Part shown: one piece after another, positions 9,080 to 17,628 of the stretch
How the letters are laid out: each line of letters starts with the position of its first letter
How positions within the stretch are numbered: the first letter of the stretch is position 1
Assembly (NCBI GenBank): GCA_964236535.1
Contig: CAXSEF010000009.1
Span: forward strand, 1 to 64,000
Direction of reading: 5' to 3'
Length of the DNA stretch: 64,000 nucleotides
Source: CAXSEF01 sp964236535
GTDB taxonomy: Bacteria > Pseudomonadota > Alphaproteobacteria > Acetobacterales > Acetobacteraceae
Translations under genes and position numbers: made by a program
The notes under the pieces: model-generated
Seen by the model: only the letters and a program-made list of their open reading frames with translations
Told to the model about the DNA's origin: nothing
Database searches by the model: none

Positions 9080-9931
9080 GTGCCCGGGAAGAGGGGACAT
9101 GCAGCGTTGGGCAGGTTGGTCTGGCTGGCATCCTACCCGAAATCGGGCAACACCTGGCTTCGCCTGCTGCTGCACAACTTCGTTCTGCAGCCGAACAGCC
9201 CGTTTGACATCAACCGTATGCACGCATTTTCAACCAGCGAGGACGAGGCCGCGCACTATGCGCCGCACGACAGCCGCCCGGCCACGCAGTATACCGAGGC
9301 CGACACCCAGCGCCTGCGCCCGCTGGTGCACCGCGCGCTGCGCGACGGCAGCGACGGGGTCGTGTTCGTCAAGACCCACAACGCCCTGATGGAGGTGCAC
9401 GGCGTCCCGCTGGTCACGCCGGACGCGACCTACGCCGCCATCGCCATCACCCGCGACCCGCGCGACGTCGCCGTGTCCTACAGCCACCATTTCGGCGTCG
9501 ACCTCGACACCGCCATCGGCATCATGGCCAGCCGGCACGCCATGACCGGTGGTACCCGTACCCGGGTGCTGGGCTGGCCGGGCAGCTGGTCCACCCACGT
9601 CGAGAGCTGGACCGAACAGCCCGCGAGCCGCGTCCACGTCCTGCGCTACGAGGACCTGCACGCCGACACTGCAGCCACGTTCGGCGGCGTCATCCGCTTC
9701 TTCGGCCTGCCAGTGCCCGAGGCGCGGCTCGATCGTGCGGTCGCCTTCAGCCGCTTCGACGAGGCCCGCACTCAGGAGCAGGCCCACGGCTTCGTGGAAC
9801 ATCCGGCGGCTGGCGGCAGGTTCTTCCGCCACGGCCGGCCTGGCGCCTGGCACACTGCGCTCACACCTGCGCAGGCGGACCGCATCGCTCGCGACCACGG
9901 GGCGCAGATGGCCCGGCACGGGTATCTGTGA
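9080..9931 (+). CDS. Sulfotransferase family protein
   Basis: The protein has the sulfotransferase PAPS-binding loop WLASYPKSGNTWLRLLL near its N-terminus. It also has the 3'-phosphate binding segment ITRDPRDVAVSYSHHF and a conserved LRYEDL motif, as in cytosolic-type sulfotransferases. These enzymes move sulfate from PAPS to a hydroxyl or amine, but the acceptor is unknown. The start is uncertain: GTG at 9080 and TTG at 9107 are both possible, and TTG 9107 has the better upstream GAGGGG. An APS kinase (CysC) is encoded at 45905-46489, far away, and could supply PAPS. Confidence 0.85.
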   Translation: MPGKRGHAALGRLVWLASYPKSGNTWLRLLLHNFVLQPNSPFDINRMHAFSTSEDEAAHYAPHDSRPATQYTEADTQRLRPLVHRALRDGSDGVVFVKTHNALMEVHGVPLVTPDATYAAIAITRDPRDVAVSYSHHFGVDLDTAIGIMASRHAMTGGTRTRVLGWPGSWSTHVESWTEQPASRVHVLRYEDLHADTAATFGGVIRFFGLPVPEARLDRAVAFSRFDEARTQEQAHGFVEHPAAGGRFFRHGRPGAWHTALTPAQADRIARDHGAQMARHGYL

Positions 9932-10033
9932 CGGGCGGGAAGGCGAGGGCGCTGCGCATGTGGCGGCGGCGGGGACCCGCCGGCTGCGGTGGTTACGCGA
10001 GGAACTCTGATATCAACCGGCCTTGAACGTGAC

Positions 10034-10166
10034 CGGGCAGGCAAGCAAGGCCAGAGGCTCTGCCTCTGGACGCAGCCTTCGGCTGAGCCTTTGGAATCCA
10101 TTTGCCCAGGGAAGGGGTTTCCAAAGGCCTCAAGCCTCTGGCGGGTCCGCGTAGCCCGCACAAGGT
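10034..10166 (+). repeat. Dispersed two-hairpin intergenic repeat, copy A
   Basis: The element contains the perfect hairpin ccagaggc-tct-gcctctgg (10051-10069) and a second arm pair, cctttggaa (10088-10096) with ttccaaagg (10119-10127). The same arrangement recurs at 16413, 17508, 17629, 29440 and 50568. Here it lies against the 3' end of an IS5-type transposase fragment. Confidence 0.85.
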
Positions 10167-10167
10167 T

Positions 10168-10285
10168 CCGCTCTCCTGCTTGGACCAGTGCGCAGGCCGC
10201 GCTGGCCCTTGCGCCCGCCTGGAACCAGATCCCGCAGCCGCTCCCACTGATCGTCGCGCAGCCTGTCCACGTCGCCGCTTGCCAT
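10168..10285 (-). pseudogene. IS5-family transposase N-terminal fragment
   Basis: Reading from the ATG at 10285 gives MASGDVDRLRDDQWERLRDL followed by VPGGRKGQRG. This matches the usual start of IS5-group transposases (LTDDQWERI..LLPG). The frame is lost at the boundary with dispersed repeat copy A, so only about 40 codons remain. Confidence 0.7.
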
Positions 10286-11093
10286 GGCCGATCCTCAAAA
10301 TCAGCCTTGGATCACGCGAGACGCCGAATGGGAATCCCCATCACCGAAATCGTCACTACGGTCTAGGTGTTTGATCCCGGGGTTTGATGGTGCACTCTTC
10401 TCGCTTCGATGAGGCGATTGTATACTTTAGGCCACCAGGTCTAAGTGTCCGTCCAAGATCATTTCAGCCAATGGCAGCATGTTGGAAGAGGGACGGAGTT
10501 GCAGTGGATACGTGCCGTTCCGTTTGTAAACCGGCAACCGACCGTCCCAGGCGGGGCACTGGCGATCTGTATGTCATTGACAATTCCTACAATGATTTCA
10601 GACAGACACTAAATCTGGTGCGAGCTACCCTTTGGGCTCTTCGGGCGCGGGGCGCGGTGGTTTCGCCGGGACAGGCTTTGCATACAGGAGTTTGCACATC
10701 ACGTCCTCAAAGGGGGCGGCTTCCTCTTCGTGCTCAGAGAGGTCGGGTTCGGGGTTTTTGTCATGACGCGTTCACCCACAGAGCTAGTTGGCCTCTGAAA
10801 CGAAGTTGATAGTTCATCCATCGACGATAAATACCGTGCTCAAGAAACATATGTTATCAGACCCCAAGACCATTTGATGAAGTAATTTGTTCGATTTCTG
10901 CACGTGACGACAGGGGAACCGGATCAGGGGCCGCTTCTCCCGGCTTGTCACTACGTTGGAGAGGCGGCATTTCGGCTAGTGTTTCCTGACTACGGAAAAA
11001 GTCTAACAAACGAAGACAAAAAACATGTGAGCGTCTATTTGCAGAGTTCGGAATCGACGAATTGTCCTAAAAACGTCTGTTATCGGCTGATCC
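10286..11093. other. AT-richer stretch without a recognisable gene
   Basis: This 0.8-kb region has visibly lower GC than the rest of the window. It holds two short open frames on the plus strand (10384-10809 and 10904-11104) whose products I do not recognise. Together with the IS fragments on both sides it looks like decayed, possibly foreign DNA. Confidence 0.5.
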
Positions 11094-11360
11094 ATGCCGC
11101 ATGATCATGCGCCGCGCTGCATCGGCTTGGTGCACAGCTACGACAAGAAGCCGAAACGGCGGCTGTTCGAGATCATGTGTCAGCAAGGCTTACAGGTCAC
11201 CCAGAATGTCAGGTTTTTGACCGACGGTGGCGAAGAGGTGCGAGGCCTGACACGTCCTCATGGTCCCGACACCTACGACGATATCGTCGACGCGTGCCGC
11301 ACTGCCTGGAACGGGTTTACCGCACAGCCGGAGCACGTCAGCTCAATCGGAACCAGAACG
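11094..11360 (+). pseudogene. Chimera of two transposase remnants (ISKra4-like then IS630-like)
   Basis: A single open frame begins with SYDKKPKRRLFEIM..QVTQNVRFLTDGGEEVR (about 11100-11249), which resembles the central part of ISKra4-type transposases. It then passes directly into TYDDIVDACRTAWNGF..PEHVSSIGTR (about 11250-11360), which resembles the extreme C-terminus of IS630-type transposases. The join suggests one element inserted into another, followed by deletion. The family names rest on remembered motifs. Confidence 0.6.
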
Positions 11361-11370
11361 TGTGCATGCA

Positions 11371-12714
11371 TCAGTCATGATGCCGGACACATAACTCCGA
11401 TTGCGGCAATGCAGGGAATAGCGACGTGCCAGTTCGACACACGCGGTCGCGACCGTTCTGCTTCGCTTCGTAGAGGGCAACATCGGCGTCGACCATGAGC
11501 TTCTTGAGGTCTGACCTTCCATCGACTGAGACGCCAAGGCTAACCGTAACCTGGAGCACCCGCCCGTCATGGGTCAGCCGGAGGGCAGCAACGCTGGCCC
11601 GAAGCCTTTCAGCCATCGCCATCGCCGCGTCCGGGCTCGTCGCAGGCATTAGCACCGCGAACTCCTCGCCGCCGAGACGTCCCACCAGATCCCCGTCTCG
11701 CACGCCGCTTTGCAGCACGTTGGCAATAGCGGACAGCACTACGTCACCGGCAGCATGGCCAAAGCTGTCATTGACCGACTTGAAGTGATCCACATCCACC
11801 ATGGCCATGCAGCAAGCCGGGCCTTGCTGCGACTGGTGCATAATCTCGCGCTCAGCGCGTTCCAAGAAGCTGCGTCGGTTCAGCACGCCCGTGAGGTGGT
11901 CGGCGGTCAGCGCCCGGCGCAGCTCCCGGGTAGAATGCCGCCTTTCGGTAACGTCGCGCACCACCATCAGGTAGCGGTTCGGCGAATTTGTGGTGCCAAT
12001 GTCGATCTCTATTGGCGAGACCATGCACGTGCCCCAAAAGCGGCTGCCGTCCGCCCGGGTCCTCCAACCCTCGTCAAGATGCCAGCCATCCCGGCCGGCC
12101 TCCCGCAGCCGCTCACCGAAGGCTGCGGCACCAGCAACTTCCGAGCTGACCATCGCGCTGGCATGGCGGCCAATTGCCGCCTCCGTCTTATGGCCGAACA
12201 TTCGTTCGCCGGAGACGTTCCAGCCGCTCACCAGACCATCCGCATTGAGACCCAGCACAGCATAGTCGTCCGCACCCTGCACCACGGCAGCGAACCACGC
12301 CTCACTCTCGTGGAGGCGACGCTCGGATGCCACCTGCCGGGTCACGTCGGACAGCACGGCCATATGCCGATCCGCGTCCATGCGGACCACGGTCAATGAC
12401 AACACACCCGGATCCTGTCCTGATGCCGAGGGTCCTAGATGCACCCGCGTGCCGTCGCAGATCATGCCCCGCGGACGAAGATCCTGCAGCAAGCTTCGCA
12501 ATTCCGGCAGGTATGGCTCCATTACATCGAGGAGGTTGCACAAAGCGCCTCCCGGTGCGAGCAGCGGCATCGTCAAGCAGGCAAACGCCGGATTGAGCAT
12601 CAGGATCGTGCCATTACGGTCGAACTGTGCCATGCCGTGCGGGCACAGGTAGAGGAACTGGAGCAGTGCCTCGTGTTCGCCTGCAGGTTCGTTGCCGGTC
12701 TGCAAGTCAGACAC
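11371..12714 (-). CDS. PAS-PAS-GGDEF diguanylate cyclase, partner of the PYP
   Basis: The protein has 447 residues from GTG 12714. Two PAS-like sensor modules (about 15-125 and 135-260) are followed by a GGDEF domain. The active-site motif GGEEF is at 348-352 and an inhibitory RxxD site (RDGD, 339-342) lies five residues before it. The enzyme should therefore make cyclic di-GMP with product inhibition. The GTG start overlaps the stop codon of the PYP-like gene by 8 bp, so the two are translationally coupled. No membrane segment is visible and the protein is probably cytoplasmic. A likely role is converting light sensed by the PYP into a c-di-GMP signal; this is inferred from gene coupling. 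Confidence 0.93.
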   Translation of the reverse strand: MSDLQTGNEPAGEHEALLQFLYLCPHGMAQFDRNGTILMLNPAFACLTMPLLAPGGALCNLLDVMEPYLPELRSLLQDLRPRGMICDGTRVHLGPSASGQDPGVLSLTVVRMDADRHMAVLSDVTRQVASERRLHESEAWFAAVVQGADDYAVLGLNADGLVSGWNVSGERMFGHKTEAAIGRHASAMVSSEVAGAAAFGERLREAGRDGWHLDEGWRTRADGSRFWGTCMVSPIEIDIGTTNSPNRYLMVVRDVTERRHSTRELRRALTADHLTGVLNRRSFLERAEREIMHQSQQGPACCMAMVDVDHFKSVNDSFGHAAGDVVLSAIANVLQSGVRDGDLVGRLGGEEFAVLMPATSPDAAMAMAERLRASVAALRLTHDGRVLQVTVSLGVSVDGRSDLKKLMVDADVALYEAKQNGRDRVCRTGTSLFPALPQSELCVRHHD

Positions 12715-13063
12715 GCCAGACCAGCACCCAGCGGCGGCGCACTGCCTGTATGCGCATCAGTCGCAGCCGTACCGGGGTCGGCCGCATGCGGAACGTCAGG
12801 ACATACGGCATCGTCACATCGAGCGTCGCCTCTTCCAGCCGCTCCGCGACCAGGTAGTTGTTCATGCACGGTGCCACGTCGAAGAAGAAATGCCGGCCCA
12901 TAACCTGGCCGCGCGGCAGACCGGAACTGTCTTCCTCATGCGTGTTGTAGCGATCGACACGCCCTTCTTCGTCAAGCCCGACGATGCCGAACGCGAGTTC
13001 GTCAAGTCCGGCTTCGTCCAGGGCGTTGAGCGTCTCCGCCATCGCTGGATCGTCAAATGTCAT
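12707..13063 (-). CDS. pyp: Photoactive yellow protein (PYP)-like blue-light receptor
   Basis: The 118-residue PAS protein aligns over its length with the 125-residue Halorhodospira PYP. Tyr39, Glu43 and Cys66 match PYP Tyr42, Glu46 and the chromophore-attaching Cys69. Cys66 lies in DVAPC after a conserved GRHFFF, and the end VRLRLMRIQAVRRRWVLVWRV-like strand pattern is also PYP-like. Two pocket residues differ: Ser47 replaces Thr50 and Leu49 replaces Arg52, and the loop after the cysteine is about four residues shorter. PYP binds p-coumaric acid through a thioester and cycles after blue light. The ATG at 13063 has an AAGG 9-12 nt upstream; a longer start at 13108 would add an unmatched N-terminus. 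A divergent p-coumarate:CoA ligase supports the assignment. Confidence 0.9.
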   Translation of the reverse strand: MTFDDPAMAETLNALDEAGLDELAFGIVGLDEEGRVDRYNTHEEDSSGLPRGQVMGRHFFFDVAPCMNNYLVAERLEEATLDVTMPYVLTFRMRPTPVRLRLMRIQAVRRRWVLVWRV

Positions 13064-13113
13064 GCTCAGGCCTTGTGCTTTGGCCGACCGCCTTGCGGAT
13101 GGCGCCATGGACC

Positions 13114-13145
13114 ATTATTGCTACTGCAGGTTGAAGCTTAGTCAA
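13114..13145 (-). promoter_or_regulatory. Candidate promoter for pyp-DGC
   Basis: On the minus strand TTGACT (13145-13140) is followed, after about 17-20 nt, by gcaataat (13121-13114). This fits a sigma-70-like promoter about 50 bp upstream of the PYP start. It lies in the 148-bp region shared with the divergent ligase gene. Confidence 0.4.
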
Positions 13146-13211
13146 CGTGCCTGGCCGGGCATTGAAATCCGATCTGGGCTGTAGAAGGCCATTGGTGAGC
13201 AGGAGACCGGC

Positions 13212-14426
13212 ATGGCCGACGTGGTCTGGTGGGGTTCGGACAGGCGGACGCTGCATCGTGTGCTATCCGACCAGCTGTATTCCGAACTGGGACGGCTGCG
13301 GCTCGGTAGCCCCGGCGGCCCGCCGCCTTGGCTATGGATCGACGACACGCCGATCGGCGGCGAGGAGGCGGGGATCGACTCCCTGGACCTGCTCTCGTTA
13401 TCGGCGGCCGTCGCCGAAATGCTGCCCGCCTCCAGCATTCGCGCGACGGCATCCAAGCGCTTTGGCGACTGGTGCGATGCCGCCAGCCCCGGCGTTTCCG
13501 GCCGGCCAACACATGTCGCGTTCCGGTCCTCCGGCAGCACTGGTGCGCCGAAGCGCGCAAGTCACTGCCTCAGCCGTTTGGAGCAGGAGGCGGCGGCGTT
13601 TGCCGGGCTAATCGGTATTCGTCGGAGGGTGCTCTCCGCGATCCCGGCGCACCACGCCTACGGGTTTATCCATTCCGTGCTGTTGCCTCGCCACCTTCCG
13701 GGTCTGCCCGTTTCCTCGGAAGTGGTCGAACTGCGCGGCTGCGCGGTGTCGCATATCGCATCCCTGCTGCGCCCTGGCGATCTGGTGCTTGGCCATCCTA
13801 TGTTCTGGGCTGCTGCCCTGCGTGGGATGGCCGGCAGACTTCCCCCCGACATTGTCGGTGTCACGTCCTCCGCTCCTTGTCTGGCCGAAACCGCGCTTGG
13901 CTTACGTGCCGCCGGCTTGGCTCGACTGCTTCAGGTCTATGGCAGCGCGGAGACTGCAGGGATCGGCTGGCGCGATGACCCTGCGGACCCTTACACGTTA
14001 CTTCCCGGTTGGCAGCGCGATGGACACGGTCTGCGCCGCAATGAGCAACCGATGCCGGCGCCGGACCGTCTCGCTTGGGATGGCGACCGGTTCCATGTCC
14101 TTGGACGGCATGACGGCACGGTGCAGGTCGGCGGCGTCAACGTGTCGCCTGAGCAGGTCGGCCTGATCCTGGCCCGCCACCCCGCCGTGGCCGCGATCTC
14201 GGTACGGGCGATGCGGCCGGACGAGGGTGTCCGGCTAAAGGCATTCGTGGTGCCGGCCGGGACGATTAACGACCCGGAGGCTCTTCAGGTTGAACTGCGC
14301 CGTTTCGCGAGCGTGACCCTGTCTCCTGCCCAGCGTCCCGGTGTCTACAGCTTCGGACGCACCGTGCCGCGCAACGCAATGGGTAAGCCCGCAGACTGGG
14401 TCAGTTCCGCACCTGATGCAGGCTGA
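13212..14426 (+). CDS. pcl: p-Coumarate:CoA ligase for PYP chromophore activation
   Basis: The 404-residue AMP-forming ligase is shorter than ordinary 4CL enzymes, as is usual for PYP-linked ligases. Adenylation motifs are in order: SSGSTGAPK (about 106-114), YGSAETAG, then GRHDGTVQVGGVNVSP, and a terminal RNAMGK lysine. It should activate p-coumarate to the CoA thioester that loads the PYP cysteine. An N-terminal stretch (GIDSLDLLSL) resembles a carrier-protein motif, but its meaning is unclear. The ATG follows AGGAG with a 7-nt spacer. The gene is divergent from pyp and ends next to an IS3 remnant. No tyrosine ammonia-lyase is seen in the window, so the p-coumarate must come from elsewhere in the genome or from outside. 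Confidence 0.88.
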   Translation: MADVVWWGSDRRTLHRVLSDQLYSELGRLRLGSPGGPPPWLWIDDTPIGGEEAGIDSLDLLSLSAAVAEMLPASSIRATASKRFGDWCDAASPGVSGRPTHVAFRSSGSTGAPKRASHCLSRLEQEAAAFAGLIGIRRRVLSAIPAHHAYGFIHSVLLPRHLPGLPVSSEVVELRGCAVSHIASLLRPGDLVLGHPMFWAAALRGMAGRLPPDIVGVTSSAPCLAETALGLRAAGLARLLQVYGSAETAGIGWRDDPADPYTLLPGWQRDGHGLRRNEQPMPAPDRLAWDGDRFHVLGRHDGTVQVGGVNVSPEQVGLILARHPAVAAISVRAMRPDEGVRLKAFVVPAGTINDPEALQVELRRFASVTLSPAQRPGVYSFGRTVPRNAMGKPADWVSSAPDAG

Positions 14427-14516
14427 CGCTGATCTTGGGACATTCAGTCTAGCCCTTCCCTGCCTGGTTAGCGACGGAAAGGGATTACGCCAGCGTTGCG
14501 ACGATGGATTGAAACC

Positions 14517-14792
14517 GGGCAACACAGCAGCAGGCAGTTCCAGAAGCTGCTGGCGGATCATGGCGTCACCTGCAGGATGAGCCGGTCGGCATTTCTGGGA
14601 CAACACGGCGATGGAGCGCTTCTTCTCCTCGCCGGAACCGAGCGGACAGCCCGCAAGGTGTATCGCACCAGGGACCAGGCGCGGGCCGACGTGTTCGACT
14701 ACATCAAGCGGTTCTACAACCTGCGTCGGCGCCACTCGACCATCGGCGATTTCAGCCCCGTGGAGTTCGAGCTGAAAGCAGCGTCAGCTTGA
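14517..14792 (+). pseudogene. IS3-family transposase (orfB) C-terminal remnant
   Basis: The segment reads FQKLLADHGVTCRMSRS, then (after a frame-disturbed stretch) TERTARKVYRTRDQARADVF, then RRRHSTIGDFSPVEFE. These are the last conserved blocks of the IS3 orfB integrase. The DDE middle and N-terminus are missing. It marks the right edge of the PYP cassette. Confidence 0.8.
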
Positions 14793-15113
14793 GGTGCATG
14801 TCCACCAAAACGGCAGCAGCTCAGTCCCTTCCGGGAACGCCGCCACTGTTTGCCAAGGGCTTCCATCATCGCCACATGCCGCCCTGAAGCTGGCCTGTCC
14901 ACTTCCCACCACGACTCCCTGGACTGGCCGAGTGCGGCCGGTCCGGTCTGGAGCACTGGGGCGGCACAGCGGACGTAATCAGCCAGCATCCATGCGGCGA
15001 ACCAGGCGCCAGTCGCGGATGCTCATCGCATTGGCACCTGTGTCCGAAAGCGGGGCGCAAAGTGCTCGGTGGCTTTGCCGAGTGGTCGTAACAGGATGAG
15101 AGGGGCTCGGCTC
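14793..15113. other. Intergenic stretch, nothing recognised
   Basis: These 320 bp lie between the IS3 remnant and the SDR gene. I see no gene or clear structured element. The last bases (gatgagaggggctcggctc) provide the ribosome-binding region of the SDR. Confidence 0.5.
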
Positions 15114-15890
15114 ATGGCGCGTGTCTTCATCACCGGATCCTCGGACGGGCTGGGCCGGATGGCCGGCCGGCTGCTGATCGAGCAGGGCCACTCGGTGGTG
15201 CTGCACGCCCGGAACCATGTCCGCGCGCGCGACGCCATGGCCGCCGTGCCGCGCGCTGAGACGGTTGTCGTGGGAGATCTTGCAAGCATCGCCCAGACCC
15301 GCGAGGTGGCGGATCAAGTCAACGTCCTCGGCACTTTCGACGCGGTGATCCACAACGCCGCGGTCGGATTCCGGGAACGCCGCCGCATCGAGACGGAGGA
15401 CGGCCTGGCCCATGTCTTCGCGGTTAACACGCTTGCGCCCTATCTGCTGACCGCGCTGATCCGCCGGCCGCGGCGCCTGGTCTATGTCAGCTCCGAGCTG
15501 CACCGGCGCGGCGACGGAAGCCTTGTCGACCTGAACTGGGAGGCCCGGCCGTGGCGCGGCAACCAGGCCTATTCAGACAGCAAGCTGCATGACGCGCTGC
15601 TGGCTTGCGCGATTGCCAGGCGCTGGCCAGAGGTTCGCAGCAACGCGCTGGAACCGGGCTGGGTCGCGACCAGGATGGGCGGTGCGCACGCGACCGGCGA
15701 CTTGGACGCGGCGCACCGGACCCAGGCATGGCTTGCGGTCGGCGACGACCCGGCGGCCGCGGTGACGGGCGGCTACTTCTTTCACATGAAGCCCCGCAAG
15801 CCGAGCGGGGCGCTGAACGACCTTGTCCGTCAGGACATGCTGCTGGCGGCCTGCGCTCGTTTCAGCGGGGTAACGCTGCAAGGTCCATGA
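15114..15890 (+). CDS. Short-chain dehydrogenase/reductase
   Basis: The 258-residue SDR starts at ATG 15114 behind a GAGGGG ribosome-binding site. The nucleotide-binding motif is FITGSSDGLGRMAG (TGxxxGxG type), followed by HNAAVG. The catalytic residues appear as Ser in VYVSSELH and the YSDSKLH (YxxxK) pair. Substrate and cofactor preference cannot be read. The protein resembles SDRs annotated as oxidoreductases acting on small alcohols or ketones. Neighbours are IS debris and a kinase fragment, so context gives no pathway. Confidence 0.87.
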   Translation: MARVFITGSSDGLGRMAGRLLIEQGHSVVLHARNHVRARDAMAAVPRAETVVVGDLASIAQTREVADQVNVLGTFDAVIHNAAVGFRERRRIETEDGLAHVFAVNTLAPYLLTALIRRPRRLVYVSSELHRRGDGSLVDLNWEARPWRGNQAYSDSKLHDALLACAIARRWPEVRSNALEPGWVATRMGGAHATGDLDAAHRTQAWLAVGDDPAAAVTGGYFFHMKPRKPSGALNDLVRQDMLLAACARFSGVTLQGP

Positions 15891-16167
15891 GACCGCCGCC
15901 GTCTGCAAAGGTCGGTACGGCAGGGCATCTTGGCGAGAGCGCAAACTTGTTCGATCGCGCCGTCATGCGCCGTGCTGCGGACGACGGAGCTGGGTCTTGG
16001 AACGTCGCAGGCTCCACAGAAGACCGGTCGTTCTGCGCACGCGTAGGCGTCAGTCCTGACCGAGCGACTGCGACCCAGCGGCTCGGATCGACGCGGCGGC
16101 GCCCAGGCGGAAAAGCCGGACCAAACAGCTGCCGCTGCGCCGATGCGAACACGTAACGTCAGCATCG
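15891..16167. other. Intergenic stretch, nothing recognised
   Basis: No gene, repeat or RNA structure is evident between the SDR and the histidine-kinase scrap. Confidence 0.4.
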
Positions 16168-16330
16168 ATGGAGACGGTCACGGCCAGCGGATTATGGGCG
16201 ACCCTGGTCGACCCGAGCCAGCTCGAAAATGCGCGGCTGAACCTGTGCATCACCGCCCGCGACGCTATGCCAGCGGGCGGCAAGCTGACTGTGGAGACCG
16301 GCAACAAGTGGCTGGACGCGCGGGCCGCTG
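16168..16330 (+). pseudogene. Sensor histidine kinase fragment (N-box of HATPase domain)
   Basis: About 50 codons read VDPSQLENARLNLCITARDA and MPAGGKLTVETGNKWLD. This is the N-box region of hybrid sensor kinases (DxxxLExxLxNLxxNARDAM). Nothing recognisable precedes or follows it, so it is an orphan fragment. Confidence 0.7.
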
Positions 16331-16412
16331 CAAGCAGGCTGCCACGCGCTTCGAACCCATGTGCCACTCTCGCATCTGGAGGAGGCGGACCCTAAGCGGC
16401 CCGCGGTTCGCC

Positions 16413-16547
16413 CGGCAAGCAAGGCCAGAGGCTCTGCCTCTGGACTCCGCCAAAGGCGAGCCTTTGGAATCCTGATGCTTAAGCAGACGGGTTTCCAAAG
16501 GCCTCAGGCCTTTGGCGGGTCTGGGCAGAGCCCAGCCTTGCTTGCCT
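16413..16547 (+). repeat. Dispersed two-hairpin intergenic repeat, copy B
   Basis: This is the fullest copy. It has the hairpin ccagaggc-tct-gcctctgg beginning at 16425, then gcctttggaa with ttccaaaggc, a third arm set (cctcaggcctttggc), and a closing ctgggcagagcccag palindrome. It sits at the 3' end of xerC, where it could stop transcription from that gene. Confidence 0.85.
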
Positions 16548-16556
16548 CCCCAACCC

Positions 16557-17474
16557 TCAAGCCCGCGGATGCGTCCGCCGCCAGACCGCAAGCAGCCGCT
16601 CGGTATCCACCGCGGTGTAGCGCTGCGTCGTCGACAGGCTGGCGTGGCCCAGCAGCTCCTGGATCGAGCGCAGGTCCGCGCCCCCCTCCAGCAGGTGCGT
16701 CGCGAACGAGTGGCGCAGCGCGTGCGGCGTGGCGTGTTCGGGCAGCCCGGCCTGGCGGCGGAAATCGCGCAGCACCCGTTGTGCCACCCCCGGGTTCAGC
16801 CGCGCGCCGCGCGCGCCCACGAACAGCGGCGCGCCGGGACTGCGGTCGGGGTGGACCGCCAGCCAGTCCGCCATCGCGGCCCGCACCGCCGGCAGCACCG
16901 GCACGATGCGCTCGCGCCCGCCCTTGCCAAGCACCCGCAGCGCCGCGTCCTCGCCCGGCAGCGGCGCCTCCGCCACCGAGAGCGACAGCGCCTCCGCGAT
17001 GCGCAGCCCGGCGCCGTACAGCAGCGTGAACAGCGCGGTGTCCCTGGCCTGCGCGAAGGCGGTGTCGGCGGCCGCACCGGCGTCGGCCGCCGCCATGGCC
17101 TGCGTCACCGTGAGCGCGCGCGGCGCCGGCGGCCTGACCTTCGGCGTGCCGAGCAGGCCCGGCGCCAGGTTGGTGATCCCGTGCCGCCGCGCGAGAAACC
17201 GGTACAGGCTGCGCACCGCCGAGAGCTGCCTGGCTCGCGTGGCATTGCCCCGCCCCGCCGCCGCCCCCGCCGCCAGCCAGGCCCGCAGATCCGCCTGGCT
17301 GAGCCCGCCCAGACCGGCGAGGTCCGGCGGCCCGCCCAGGTGCCCGGCCATGAAGTCGAGGAACACGTGCAGGTCCCGCCCGTACGCCAAGACCGTCAGC
17401 GGCGAGGCCCTGCGCTCCTTCGCCAGCCAGGCCAGGAAATCCGCGACCGCCTGCTCGGGGGTGGGTGTCTGCAT
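16557..17474 (-). CDS. xerC: Tyrosine recombinase XerC
   Basis: From ATG 17474 the protein has 305 residues, the usual XerC/XerD length. An N-terminal SAM-like core-binding domain (FLAWLAKERRASPLTVLAY) precedes the catalytic domain. The catalytic residues are visible: Arg in GAGLRIAEAL, Lys in GKGGRER, His and Arg in HALRHSFATHLLEGG, then LGHASLSTTQRYT with the second His and the Tyr. XerC resolves chromosome dimers at dif together with XerD. The upstream in-frame extension to 17537 would run into repeat copy C and is rejected. Confidence 0.9.
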   Translation of the reverse strand: MQTPTPEQAVADFLAWLAKERRASPLTVLAYGRDLHVFLDFMAGHLGGPPDLAGLGGLSQADLRAWLAAGAAAGRGNATRARQLSAVRSLYRFLARRHGITNLAPGLLGTPKVRPPAPRALTVTQAMAAADAGAAADTAFAQARDTALFTLLYGAGLRIAEALSLSVAEAPLPGEDAALRVLGKGGRERIVPVLPAVRAAMADWLAVHPDRSPGAPLFVGARGARLNPGVAQRVLRDFRRQAGLPEHATPHALRHSFATHLLEGGADLRSIQELLGHASLSTTQRYTAVDTERLLAVWRRTHPRA

Positions 17475-17507
17475 CGTCCTGGTCCGGTTCTCAGGGAAGC
17501 CAGCAAG

Positions 17508-17556
17508 CCAGAGGCTCTGCCTCTGGACTCCGCTCAAGGCAAGCCTTGAGGATCCC
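17508..17556 (+). repeat. Dispersed hairpin repeat, copy C (short)
   Basis: It carries ccagaggctctgcctctgg and then ctcaaggcaagccttgag, a second perfect arm pair in which the usual caaagg/cctttgg has changed on both sides to caagg/ccttg. The compensating change supports selection for the stem. Confidence 0.75.
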
Positions 17557-17628
17557 TGTGTGAAGAAGTTGTCTCGGAGCCGTCTGGAAACCCGCTTTCA
17601 TACCGACAGGGCTTGAACGTGACCGGTC

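Noticed and set aside
10384..10809. A 141-codon open frame in AT-rich DNA
   Set aside because: No recognisable motif, no clear ribosome-binding site and surrounded by decayed IS sequence.
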